Positions 36,759 to 45,492 of a stretch of 64,000 nucleotides of DNA are shown piece by piece. The position numbers and the translations under genes were made by a program. Numbering within the stretch: the first letter of the stretch is position 1; each line of letters starts with the position of its first letter. The DNA is taken from contig CAZAXY010000002.1 of assembly GCA_964489125.1 (NCBI GenBank), positions 1 through 64,000 of the forward strand, given 5' to 3'. The notes under the pieces are model-generated. The model searched no databases. It worked only from the letters and a program-made list of their open reading frames with translations, and had not been told where the DNA came from. The DNA comes from GYS-P2D sp964489125 (lineage in GTDB: Bacteria; Bacteroidota; Bacteroidia; Chitinophagales; Saprospiraceae).

Positions 36759-38054
36759 CTAATTTTTTTTAGTATTCCTCAGTTGTATTACATGAGCAAT
36801 GAACTGCTCACCTCGGTCCATATAGTTGTCAAATAGATCAAAACTCGCACATGCTGGCGATAATAAAACTGTATCCCCATGCTCTGCTATTTGTTCTGCA
36901 ACTGTGATTGCTGCTTCCATAGAGTCTGTAGAACTTAGCGTAGCTATAGCCCCAAATGCGGCATCAATCTTAGAATTATCTATGCCTAGAGCGATCACGT
37001 GCTTTACTCGGTCTTGTACCAGTTCTTTGAGTAAGTCATAGTCGTTACCCTTGTCTACACCGCCAACAATCCAAACTATATTGTCAGCAATTGCCATCAA
37101 AGCATATCGAGTGGAATCAACATTAGTGGCCTTGCTATCATTTATCCAATTGACACCATCTATTGACGCAACAGGTTGCATCCGGTGATCGTCATTCACA
37201 AAGCTTTTCAACCCTGCATCCACATATTTATCTGATACACCCAGCTGTTGAACAGCACGAATTGCGAACGTCGCATTCATTCGATTATGGTCACCGCTCA
37301 GATATGCATTGTTAATTGGTGGATGTCTGTCATCATAAGAGATAGCCATGTGAGTCATGTGTGGGTTATTGAAATCCATACGATCTACAATTGCCTGATT
37401 ATCAGCATTGTAAATAAAAACATCCTGATCCCTCTGGTATAACTTGATCTTCATCTTAGTGTCAGCATACTCTGCAAAATCATAATTATATCGATCTAAA
37501 TGATCTGGAGTAATGTTGAGTAATAATGCAAGGTCTGGTCTAAAACTATTGATATCTTCAAGCTGAAAACTACTTACTTCAATCACATAATAATCCACAG
37601 GGTCATCCATCAACAAACTGCTAAAAGATGGGCCTAAATTCCCTCCCTTTAAGGCTCTATAGCCGGCCGTTATGAGTAGATGGTGAATCAGGTTGGTAGT
37701 AGTTGTTTTACCATTAGAGCCCGTTATCGCAATCATCTTGGCGTTATCTGGCAGGTATCTACTCGCTAACTCTATCTCAGAAATTATTGCTACGTTCTCT
37801 TGCCTCAATTGTTGAACTGCTTTAGCCTCCTGAGGAATCCCTGGACTCTTAACAAGAGTATGACATGCAGATAACTGATCAATAGAATGTCCCCCTTCTT
37901 CGAACTTAATATCCTGATCTCTTAGTGACTTACGGCTAGCTGCCCCAAGCTCACCATATTCACTTAGAAATACCGACACACCTCTACTGTGCGCCAACAT
38001 AGCAGCTCCAAAACCGCTTGCGCCACCACCTAATATTCCCAGGTCGTATGCCAT
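36759..38054 (-). CDS. murD: UDP-MurNAc-L-alanine--D-glutamate ligase
   Basis: A 431-residue Mur ligase adding D-Glu. The N-terminal Rossmann motif GILGGGASGFGAAML, P-loop ITGSNGKTTTTNLI near residue 110, LLNITPDHLDRY, and NDSKATNVDSTRYAL in the ATP-binding/C-terminal region are all present. It abuts mraY upstream and ftsW downstream with no spacing. Length is standard. Confidence 0.98.
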   Translation of the reverse strand: MAYDLGILGGGASGFGAAMLAHSRGVSVFLSEYGELGAASRKSLRDQDIKFEEGGHSIDQLSACHTLVKSPGIPQEAKAVQQLRQENVAIISEIELASRYLPDNAKMIAITGSNGKTTTTNLIHHLLITAGYRALKGGNLGPSFSSLLMDDPVDYYVIEVSSFQLEDINSFRPDLALLLNITPDHLDRYNYDFAEYADTKMKIKLYQRDQDVFIYNADNQAIVDRMDFNNPHMTHMAISYDDRHPPINNAYLSGDHNRMNATFAIRAVQQLGVSDKYVDAGLKSFVNDDHRMQPVASIDGVNWINDSKATNVDSTRYALMAIADNIVWIVGGVDKGNDYDLLKELVQDRVKHVIALGIDNSKIDAAFGAIATLSSTDSMEAAITVAEQIAEHGDTVLLSPACASFDLFDNYMDRGEQFIAHVIQLRNTKKN

Positions 38055-39308
38055 TTATCGGATCTTAAGTGTAACAATGGCCAGTATGGCGAGGATAACA
38101 CCTACAATCCAAAATCGAGTTACAATCTTAGATTCGTGCATGCCCATCTTTTGATAGTGATGGTGCAATGGCGACATCCTGAATATGCGGCGTCCTTCAC
38201 CAAACTTACGCTTGGTATACTTGAAATACGAAACCTGCAGAGTTACTGAGAGAGCTTCAATGAAGAACACTCCACAGATCAATGGAATCATAACTTCCTT
38301 CCTCAGGATTACACATAGTGTTGCAATAACACCTCCGAGTGCTAAGCTGCCCGTATCGCCCATGAAGACTCTTGCCGGATATGAATTGTACCAAAGAAAA
38401 CCCACACAAGCACCGATCAATGCCGCAGTAAAAATCACCACCTCCTGAGACTGTGGCAAAAACATAATGTTCAGGTAATCAGCAAACAACGAGTTACTCG
38501 ATACGTATGCGAATATTGCCAAAGAAATGGCAATAATCGCAGATATTCCAGCTGCCAAGCCATCGATGCCGTCGGTGAGATTCGCAGCATTACTTACTGC
38601 TGTTATTATAAATATGACAAATGGAATAAAGAATATCCAATAGATCTTATCGGCATTATGTCCAGCAAAGGATGCAAGCTCTCGGTAGTTCAAGTTATTA
38701 TTTTTGAAGAATGGAAAGTTAGTTAAGCCCGTCTTGACATAGGCATACTCTTTGGTTTCTCCAGAATTCTGCTCTATAGATATCTGGTTAACGATAGGAT
38801 AGTTCTGAGCCCTGGCTTCATCAAGTGGTACCCGTATTACTACATCATCATGAAAGAACATCGTCAAGCCTATGAATATGCCAAGCACTACTTGGCCCAT
38901 TATTTTAAACCTACTACTAAGTCCGCCTTTATCCTTCTTAAATACTTTAATATAGTCGTCAACACCGCCCACAAAAGCCATCCACAGTACTGAGACAAGT
39001 AATATCTGAATGTAGATGTTAGTAAGTGATGTGAATAATAGGCAAGGTATTACGATAGCCAGTACAATGATTATACCCCCCATCGTTGGCGTTCCTTCTT
39101 TTTCTTTCTGCCCTTCTAAACCAAGGTCTCGGATACTCTCGCCAATCTGTAATGATCTTAGTTTATTAATGATCCGATTGCCCCATACTATTGATATTAG
39201 CAGTGACGTAATTATTGCCATTGCAGACCTAAAACTGACATACTGGAACAATCGTGCGCCAGGCAGTGTAACACTTTGATCAAAATATTGGATTAAATCG
39301 TAAAGCAT
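38055..39308 (-). CDS. mraY: Phospho-MurNAc-pentapeptide transferase MraY
   Basis: A 417-residue integral membrane enzyme that transfers phospho-MurNAc-pentapeptide to undecaprenyl phosphate to make lipid I. Catalytic-site motifs are GGVDDYIKVF with the Asp pair, NLTDGIDGLA, MGDTGSLALGG and PLHHHYQ. About ten membrane helices. It is preceded by the only large gap in the cluster (137 bp, with a terminator-like hairpin), so it may have its own promoter. Confidence 0.98.
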   Translation of the reverse strand: MLYDLIQYFDQSVTLPGARLFQYVSFRSAMAIITSLLISIVWGNRIINKLRSLQIGESIRDLGLEGQKEKEGTPTMGGIIIVLAIVIPCLLFTSLTNIYIQILLVSVLWMAFVGGVDDYIKVFKKDKGGLSSRFKIMGQVVLGIFIGLTMFFHDDVVIRVPLDEARAQNYPIVNQISIEQNSGETKEYAYVKTGLTNFPFFKNNNLNYRELASFAGHNADKIYWIFFIPFVIFIITAVSNAANLTDGIDGLAAGISAIIAISLAIFAYVSSNSLFADYLNIMFLPQSQEVVIFTAALIGACVGFLWYNSYPARVFMGDTGSLALGGVIATLCVILRKEVMIPLICGVFFIEALSVTLQVSYFKYTKRKFGEGRRIFRMSPLHHHYQKMGMHESKIVTRFWIVGVILAILAIVTLKIR

Positions 39309-39362
39309 CTTAAAGCTTCTTCTTTCAATATTGATCTATTATCAACAGCCTTAAACCAAAAC

Positions 39363-39404
39363 AAAAAAGCAGTGGGTCCGAAACTTTTTTCGGCACACCA
39401 CTGC
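39363..39404 (-). terminator. Terminator/attenuator-like hairpin between murE and mraY
   Basis: Arms 39369-39375 and 39398-39404 (gcagtgg / ccactgc) pair, with a further inner pairing of ccgaaa/tttcgg, giving a long hairpin. On the minus strand it is followed by six T (plus-strand A run 39363-39368) and then a T-rich stretch. It lies in the only large spacer of an otherwise gapless cluster, so partial termination or attenuation before mraY is plausible. Confidence 0.7.
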
Positions 39405-39445
39405 AACTGTTAAAACCAACCTGAGAATGATAATAGAACCTAATC

Positions 39446-40903
39446 TTATATGTCTTTAGATAAAATATCTTTTACTGTTTCTTGATCGCTGAAATAATGC
39501 TTCACTCCTCCTATCTCCTGGTAAGTCTCATGTCCTTTGCCAGCAATAATCACAACATCCTCTCGTCCTGCAAGCATAATGGCAGTTTTTATCGCCATAG
39601 ACCTATCAGTCATAGATAACAACTTATTTTTATTGCTCACAGCTACTCCATCAATCATGTCATCAATTATTGATTGAGGATCTTCTGATCGTGGATTATC
39701 AGATGTCAGCACCACATAATCACAATATGATACTGCTATCTGAGCCATCAAAGGCCTCTTAACTCGATCACGGTCTCCTCCACATCCAACAACAACGATA
39801 GTCTTACCCTTGTAATCAGCACGTACGGACTTAAGCACATTGTCCAATGCATCTGGAGTATGGGCATAATCTACTATTACATAAGGCCGTTGATGCACTA
39901 CTTCCATCCTGCCTTTAGGCGGCGTGATAGCGCTCAAACTCTCTAACAACTCCATCTGATCGACATCGAGCAATTGCTCAACAACACCGTATACAGCAGT
40001 CAGATTGTACACATTAAACCGACCAACAAGCCGAGTATAAAACTGCACATCGTTTATACTTACCAGCATACTTTCTGCCCCAGATGACAAGACTTTGGCT
40101 TTATAATCCGCAAAGGACCTCAATCCATAAGTCAAGACTTTTGCATCGGTGTTTTGCGTCATTGTAGGACCATTACTATCATCAATATTTACAATAGCAA
40201 TTGCGTCCTTGCTCAGTCCGTCAAAAAGCATTTTCTTAGCTGCGATATAGTTCTTGAATGTATCATGATAATCTAGATGATCATGAGTAATATTGGTAAA
40301 TACCGCAACATCAAAATCTACATCTTGCACTCTGTATTGATGCAATGCATGTGAGCTAACTTCCATAAAAACATAAGAGCAGCCTGCTTCGTACATGCGA
40401 CTAAAATAGTCATGCAATACATAAGCATCAGGAGTTGTCATCTGAGCATCAACGCGCTCATCTCCAATCAATATTTCAACGGTGGAAATCAATCCAACCT
40501 TATAACCCATTCCTTTGAATAAGCCGTTCAACAATGATGCAACAGAGGTCTTTCCATTAGTCCCTGTGACACCAATAATAATCAGTTTTTCGGATGGCCT
40601 TTCGAACCAATTAGAACACATTTTAGAATACGCAATCCTAGTGTTTTCGCACTTCAGGATAGCCACAGATTGCGGCATTTCTTGATTAAAATCACGATCA
40701 ACAACTACCGCCACAGCTCCCTTTTCGATCGCCATATTCACATACTTATGACCATCGAAAGACTCGCCTCTGATTGCCACAAATAAGTGTCCTTTTTTCA
40801 CTTTTCGAGAATCATTAGTGATTCCATTGATCACTACATTTTCCGTTCTCGATTTATCAACTTTATCGAGCTCCCTGATTACTTTATCAAGGTTCGCTTT
40901 CAC
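39446..40903 (-). CDS. murE: UDP-MurNAc-tripeptide ligase MurE (meso-DAP type)
   Basis: A 485-residue Mur ligase that adds the third amino acid of the stem peptide. The P-loop GVTGTNGKTSVASLL is near residue 110, followed by FTNITHDHLDYH and the substrate motif TSDNPRSEDP. DNPR at that position is the signature of meso-diaminopimelate-specific MurE, so the peptidoglycan is probably DAP type. It begins 7 bp after ftsI. Confidence 0.97.
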   Translation of the reverse strand: MKANLDKVIRELDKVDKSRTENVVINGITNDSRKVKKGHLFVAIRGESFDGHKYVNMAIEKGAVAVVVDRDFNQEMPQSVAILKCENTRIAYSKMCSNWFERPSEKLIIIGVTGTNGKTSVASLLNGLFKGMGYKVGLISTVEILIGDERVDAQMTTPDAYVLHDYFSRMYEAGCSYVFMEVSSHALHQYRVQDVDFDVAVFTNITHDHLDYHDTFKNYIAAKKMLFDGLSKDAIAIVNIDDSNGPTMTQNTDAKVLTYGLRSFADYKAKVLSSGAESMLVSINDVQFYTRLVGRFNVYNLTAVYGVVEQLLDVDQMELLESLSAITPPKGRMEVVHQRPYVIVDYAHTPDALDNVLKSVRADYKGKTIVVVGCGGDRDRVKRPLMAQIAVSYCDYVVLTSDNPRSEDPQSIIDDMIDGVAVSNKNKLLSMTDRSMAIKTAIMLAGREDVVIIAGKGHETYQEIGGVKHYFSDQETVKDILSKDI

Positions 40904-40910
40904 AAATATA

Positions 40911-43022
40911 TTAATTTAAATAAAGTATAATAGCCTGATTGTCAATATTTTTTCCAGAATTTATAGATTGTTTGACAACTTTGCCCGTTCCTTCAACTTT
41001 TACGTCCATTCCTAGGTTTTCTAGAACATAAACTGCATCTCTCAAGCCCATTCCCGCCAAATCCGGAACTGTTTTCGTCGATATTTTTGCCTTCGCCGAT
41101 ATCACACTTCCATCCTCTTGATGACCCCCTCTAATCCATCTGCCGTCTCCTTCAAAACCAACGTCGACGTCAGCAAATATTTCATTATAATCTCCACCAA
41201 ATCCATAGACTTCTCCAGTATAATAAGATTGATCCGATTCGCGCTGAATGGGAGTCCGACTATGAATGGCAAAATCCTCATGATCTATAGCGTAAGTCCA
41301 ATCCATAATTGTCTTAAATACCGGACCGGCAACTACATTACCATAGTACTTACTACCCTTCAGTCCATAGACCACAACGATCATCGAATACTTAGGATCA
41401 TCAATAGGCCAATATCCTGCAAATGAAGCATTGTAACTACTATTGTCTTCGCTCGTATAATTCACTTTAGTTGTACCAGTCTTCCCAGCAAAAGTGTAAA
41501 GATCTGATTTGATGGATTTACCTGTTCCTCGTTCAACAACACCCTCCATCATATTTTGGAGCAATCGAATATTGGTCTTGGATGCAATGCGCTCTTTTCG
41601 AACAACAGGATCAAAGCGCTTGATGATTTTTTCGTTGGAACTTATCGCTGAAACCAATTGTGGCTTCATCAATTTCCCATCATTCGCTACGGCATTGTAG
41701 AAATTTAAAATCTGCAAAGGAGTCATAGACAATTCGTATCCATGAGCCATCCAAGGAACCGTGGTTCCGTACCATTCCTTTCTGTTGTTTTCTGGATGCT
41801 TGATATATGATTTTTGTTCGCCAACCAAGTCGATTCCGGTAATATCTCCAAAACCGAACTGCATCAATCGCTTATAATAGGACATGCGATCTTCTTTGCT
41901 CCCATAACTCTCTTGCATTATTGACGCAATACCTATGTTAGAAGATTTTTCGAATGCTTGTTGTAGTGTTCCTTTAGGGATGCCATGGGGACTTGAGTCA
42001 TACATCCATTGGTCCCAGAATTTTTTCTTTCCACCTGAGAAATCGACGATAGTTTCAGGTGAAGCGAAATTGTCTTCCAATAGCGATAATACACTTGCTG
42101 CCTTGATGGTACTTCCCGGCTCAGAGCGCCGAGCAATTGCCATATTGTGAAACTCCCCAATCTGATCTGCCTTATTGCGAGACAGATTGGACATCGCCTT
42201 AATTCTACCAGTCCGAACCTCCATAAGAATGGCTACTCCTGCTTCTGCCTGATGTTCCTCAATACTACTTAAGAGCACATTGTGCACAATATCTTGCATA
42301 GGAACATTGATGGTCGTCACCAAATCCTGACCTTTGACGATCTCGAAATCTGTCGGATCATACACTGGCACGAATATAGGTCCAGGCATTTTTTGCATAT
42401 AGGCTTTCTTCCGCTCTCCTCTTAACACTTTATCAAATGCATTCTCTAAGCCTACCATTCCCTGATCGCGATAAACCCCTAACGATCTGGAAGCAAGATC
42501 TGAGAAAGGTTTCTTGCGCAAGAATTTCTTCTCCTTCATGAGGCCTCCCTTATACCTACTGTACTTAAGAAGTGGATAATTCCTAAAGCGCTCTAAGCCG
42601 TAATGATCTACATTCGACATAATATGGATATAGCTATTCCCGTCTTTTCTTGCATTCTTAATAAATGTCGCCCATTCGTAAGAGGACTTCCCACCAGGGT
42701 ATACAGCCAGAGAATCTGCCAAGGAATTAATCTCATTATGGAATAATGACGCTTTTGCAACTGTAGGATCCATCTTCAAATCGAAAAACTCAACAGAAGT
42801 AGCCAAGAGCGATTCCTGGTCATCGGCATATATACTCCCCCTGAGCGTGGGTACATCCATCCATACCATGTTGCGATCCTCGTTCTTCTTAATCCAATCC
42901 TTCCCTTCAACAATAGAAATGGTAAATAGCTTCCAAGCTATAACTAAGGCAAAAACCACAAAAAGGAACAAGATGAAATACACCCTGTAGAGCAATTCAT
43001 TCTTACGAGCAGTCTCAGGCAT
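40911..43022 (-). CDS. ftsI: Class B penicillin-binding protein FtsI with PASTA domain
   Basis: A 703-residue septal transpeptidase: short cytoplasmic N-terminus and one membrane helix (VYFILFLFVVFALVIAWKLF), pedestal domain, and transpeptidase domain with SxxK as STIK in SEPGSTIKAAS (near residue 302), SxN as SSN in KSSNIGIAS, and KTG as GKTGTTKV. The C-terminal ~65 residues (TVPDLAGMGLRDAVYVLENL...) are one PASTA domain. Overlaps ftsL by 8 nt. Confidence 0.96.
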   Translation of the reverse strand: MPETARKNELLYRVYFILFLFVVFALVIAWKLFTISIVEGKDWIKKNEDRNMVWMDVPTLRGSIYADDQESLLATSVEFFDLKMDPTVAKASLFHNEINSLADSLAVYPGGKSSYEWATFIKNARKDGNSYIHIMSNVDHYGLERFRNYPLLKYSRYKGGLMKEKKFLRKKPFSDLASRSLGVYRDQGMVGLENAFDKVLRGERKKAYMQKMPGPIFVPVYDPTDFEIVKGQDLVTTINVPMQDIVHNVLLSSIEEHQAEAGVAILMEVRTGRIKAMSNLSRNKADQIGEFHNMAIARRSEPGSTIKAASVLSLLEDNFASPETIVDFSGGKKKFWDQWMYDSSPHGIPKGTLQQAFEKSSNIGIASIMQESYGSKEDRMSYYKRLMQFGFGDITGIDLVGEQKSYIKHPENNRKEWYGTTVPWMAHGYELSMTPLQILNFYNAVANDGKLMKPQLVSAISSNEKIIKRFDPVVRKERIASKTNIRLLQNMMEGVVERGTGKSIKSDLYTFAGKTGTTKVNYTSEDNSSYNASFAGYWPIDDPKYSMIVVVYGLKGSKYYGNVVAGPVFKTIMDWTYAIDHEDFAIHSRTPIQRESDQSYYTGEVYGFGGDYNEIFADVDVGFEGDGRWIRGGHQEDGSVISAKAKISTKTVPDLAGMGLRDAVYVLENLGMDVKVEGTGKVVKQSINSGKNIDNQAIILYLN

Positions 43023-43299
43023 CCTTGTTATCTATTTTTTTAGGAACAGGAACCTCATCCTTAATGTCAATGCCATCAATGTCCTTAATTACCTGATTAA
43101 GAGTGCCTTCATAAAGACTTTTTTTCTTGATTGAATAGTACTCTCGCTTGAGTGCTTCTATTTCTTTATGCTGACTGTTGATTGTTCTTATTTTTTTCTG
43201 AACAGAATGAACATTACCAATGTATATCACAACCAATACACCTATGAGCACCACAAATGGTATCCAGTTAATGAATTGATTTGACTTTTTTGCTTTCAT
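43015..43299 (-). CDS. ftsL: FtsL-like division protein
   Basis: A 94-residue bitopic protein with a short basic N-terminus (MKAKKSNQF), one membrane helix (WIPFVVLIGVLVVIYIG) and a heptad-like periplasmic stretch (VQKKIRTINSQHKEIEALKREYYSIKKK). FtsL sequences barely conserve; the call rests on this topology and on the position between rsmH and ftsI, where it overlaps ftsI by 8 nt. It scaffolds the FtsQ/FtsL/FtsI assembly. Confidence 0.88.
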   Translation of the reverse strand: MKAKKSNQFINWIPFVVLIGVLVVIYIGNVHSVQKKIRTINSQHKEIEALKREYYSIKKKSLYEGTLNQVIKDIDGIDIKDEVPVPKKIDNKDA

Positions 43300-43310
43300 T
43301 GATTTGTTCT

Positions 43311-44216
43311 CTATTTTTTTTGAGCCACTCTCATCTTAGCGCTTGCAGCTCTACTATTAGCTTCAATTTCTTGTTGTGGCGGTATGATTGGTTTTTTAGT
43401 TAATGGCTCCATTACATTTAGAGACCTACCATACTCATCGACCATCTTTATTTTTTCAAAATTGTTATCCCTAAACAACTGCTTAACTAATTTATCTTCC
43501 AGTGAGTGATAACTAATCACCACCAATCGCCCACCGCTCCTCAACGCTTGCATAGTACTCAGCAACATTTCCTTAAGAACTCCAAGCTCGTCATTTACTT
43601 CTATTCTTAATGCTTGATAGACCTGAGCGCTGTAGCGTTGACGATCCCCTCGGTACACTCGATCAATGATACGCTCCAGATCTGCAACCATCTCGACCTT
43701 AGCATGGCGCCGAGAATCCACTATTGCATTGGCCAGTGTTCTGCTATTACGTACCTCTCCATATAGAGAGAATATGTCTTGCAAACCGTGCGCATCATAT
43801 GCATGTAGAATATCTGCTGCTGTGCGTGTAGCTGATTGGTTCATCCTCATATCCAATAGCGCATCATACCTGTACGAAAAGCCTCTCTCTGCATCATCAA
43901 AATGATGTGAAGAAACTCCCAAGTCTGCGAGAATACCATCAACGCCCTCTATGCCATAATAATCCAAGAAACGATTTATGTACGCGAAATTGCTCTGCAC
44001 AAATAGTAGTCGCTCATCATCTATGATGTTTCGTTGTGCATCAAGATCTTGATCCACACCTATCAACAATGCACTCTCACCAAGTCGACTCAACACCTCT
44101 CTGCTATGACCACCGCCACCATACGTTACATCAAGATAGACTCCATTGTGATCTGTGATCAGCCAATCGACACTTTCTGACAGAAGCACCGGCTGATGAT
44201 ACCCAGATCCAATCAT
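43311..44216 (-). CDS. rsmH: 16S rRNA (cytosine-1402 N4) methyltransferase
   Basis: A 301-residue SAM-dependent methyltransferase (MraW) acting on C1402 of 16S rRNA. The N-terminal HQPVLLSESVDWL, the SAM-binding loop YLDVTYGGGGHSREVLS near residues 28-44, DGILADLGVSSHHFDDAERGFSYR and QALRIEVNDELG are diagnostic. Overlaps mraZ by 4 nt. Usual second gene of dcw clusters. Confidence 0.98.
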   Translation of the reverse strand: MIGSGYHQPVLLSESVDWLITDHNGVYLDVTYGGGGHSREVLSRLGESALLIGVDQDLDAQRNIIDDERLLFVQSNFAYINRFLDYYGIEGVDGILADLGVSSHHFDDAERGFSYRYDALLDMRMNQSATRTAADILHAYDAHGLQDIFSLYGEVRNSRTLANAIVDSRRHAKVEMVADLERIIDRVYRGDRQRYSAQVYQALRIEVNDELGVLKEMLLSTMQALRSGGRLVVISYHSLEDKLVKQLFRDNNFEKIKMVDEYGRSLNVMEPLTKKPIIPPQQEIEANSRAASAKMRVAQKK

Positions 44217-44671
44217 AAATCACTCTTGATTGTAGCTTCAAATATCTCATCGGCAATGGCAGAAAAATCTTCTGGCTCTTGATCGAGCATTGCTTCATAT
44301 TTTTCAGCTGCCCATATTTCAATCTGATTTTGATAAGCAAACAAAATCGCCTGCGACTTTATTCCTGCATAAGACATCAGCCTCTTAGGAATAATAAAGC
44401 GATCATTAGCATCAAGCTTCATTTGTGATGCACCACGATAAAAGTATCGTATGGCCTCTCGATGCTTCTTGCTATAGATGTTAAGCCTATCAATCTCATC
44501 TGTTTTTAGATCCCAAACTTTTTTAGGATACATGATCAAATGTTTTTCGAATCCTCTATTGAGCGTAAATCCCAACTCAACTTCATGGATTTGCTTTATG
44601 AGCGTGGCAGGCACACGCAATCTCCCTTTGGAGTCAACCTTGCATTCATACTCACCTGTTAGCTTATCCAT
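44213..44671 (-). CDS. mraZ: Transcriptional regulator MraZ
   Basis: Start chosen at 44671 (MDKLTGEYECKVDSKGRLRVPATL) because this matches the family N-terminus; the ATG at 44701 adds 10 residues and would reach into the operator region. 152 residues with two AbrB-like double-SpoVT motifs: VDSKGRLRVPATL near residues 12-24 and LDANDRFIIPKRL later. MraZ forms rings that bind DNA repeats upstream of its own gene and represses the dcw promoter in other species. Matching repeats occur at 44718-44744. Confidence 0.96.
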   Translation of the reverse strand: MDKLTGEYECKVDSKGRLRVPATLIKQIHEVELGFTLNRGFEKHLIMYPKKVWDLKTDEIDRLNIYSKKHREAIRYFYRGASQMKLDANDRFIIPKRLMSYAGIKSQAILFAYQNQIEIWAAEKYEAMLDQEPEDFSAIADEIFEATIKSDL

Positions 44672-44717
44672 TCTGTTAGTCGAAAGACATATTAGAAACA
44701 AATATATATATGAATTC

Positions 44718-44744
44718 CCACTTTATTCCACATTTATCCACTTT
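44718..44744 (-). promoter_or_regulatory. Putative MraZ operator: three 10-bp-phased AAAGTGG-like repeats
   Basis: On the minus strand three heptamers lie at 44738-44744 (AAAGTGG), 44728-44734 (AATGTGG) and 44718-44724 (AAAGTGG), each separated by 3 nt for an exact 10-bp period. The site ends 47 bp upstream of the mraZ start. MraZ boxes in Mollicutes are AAAGTGT/G repeats with 3-nt spacers, and E. coli has TGGGN repeats at the same period, so this is a strong match by recalled consensus. Confidence 0.75.
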
Positions 44745-44964
44745 TTATAAATAATGTGAGGATATTTAAATTTTTACAAATAGTGAATTTTACATATTAA
44801 AATATAATTTAACACATATATAACTGATATACAAATTGTTAGTTGAATATTAGAGTTATTAGCTTTGCTCATCTACAGAAGAGTAAAAAATAAAAAATCT
44901 TTGCCTAGAGTACAATTAGCGGGTATTGTGCGTTATCGGTATTAGCATCTGAACAAGAGAGAAT

Positions 44965-45405
44965 ATGTGGAGAATAATATGCTTTATACTATTTGCGGCT
45001 TTTGTAGGCTGCGGATCAGAAGATGATTGTAATAATAATACCCAAGATGTATTATGCTTAGATGATTTTGGCTGCCCCAATGCTGCTTTTCAGGTAAGCA
45101 TAGAAAGTCAGCAGGAATTTCAGCTGATCAGAAATCAAGAAGACTTCGATATAATGGTGTTTACAAGATGTGGAGTACAGATTGATTGGGACGCATATGA
45201 TCTTGTCATAGGAACAGTCCGACTTACATCTGGACTGTCGAATATCCAGAAGAGAAGTACAAAAAATTGTATTACGAATCAAAATCTTTTAGATATAGTA
45301 ATAAATACTAATATCTCTACCTCAGCCGCAACAATAACATGGCAAGCCGTCATCCCAAAGTTAGACGATAACGAATCTCTCTTCGTGGATATATCAGTCC
45401 AGTAA
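44965..45405 (+). CDS. Lipoprotein of unknown function
   Basis: A 146-residue protein with lipobox (FAAFVGC, Cys16) and five or more Cys in the mature part (DDCNNN, LCLDDFGC, RCGVQ, NCITN). The domain has a beta-rich look (AYDLVIGTVRL..., ATITWQAVIPKL). No family is recognised. It is divergent from mraZ; both promoters would lie in the intervening 293 bp. Confidence 0.65.
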   Translation: MWRIICFILFAAFVGCGSEDDCNNNTQDVLCLDDFGCPNAAFQVSIESQQEFQLIRNQEDFDIMVFTRCGVQIDWDAYDLVIGTVRLTSGLSNIQKRSTKNCITNQNLLDIVINTNISTSAATITWQAVIPKLDDNESLFVDISVQ

Positions 45406-45492
45406 TCCGCTTTACTTCTAAAGCGCTAATAATAATTGGATTGATACACAGCCATTTTTCTCATTTCATTGTTATGATCACAAAATGCAAAT

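Noticed and set aside
44729..44741. DnaA-box-like TTATCCACT next to mraZ
   Set aside because: A single near-match lying inside the phased AAAGTGG repeats; no cluster of boxes or dnaA/dnaN gene, so it is not taken as an origin.
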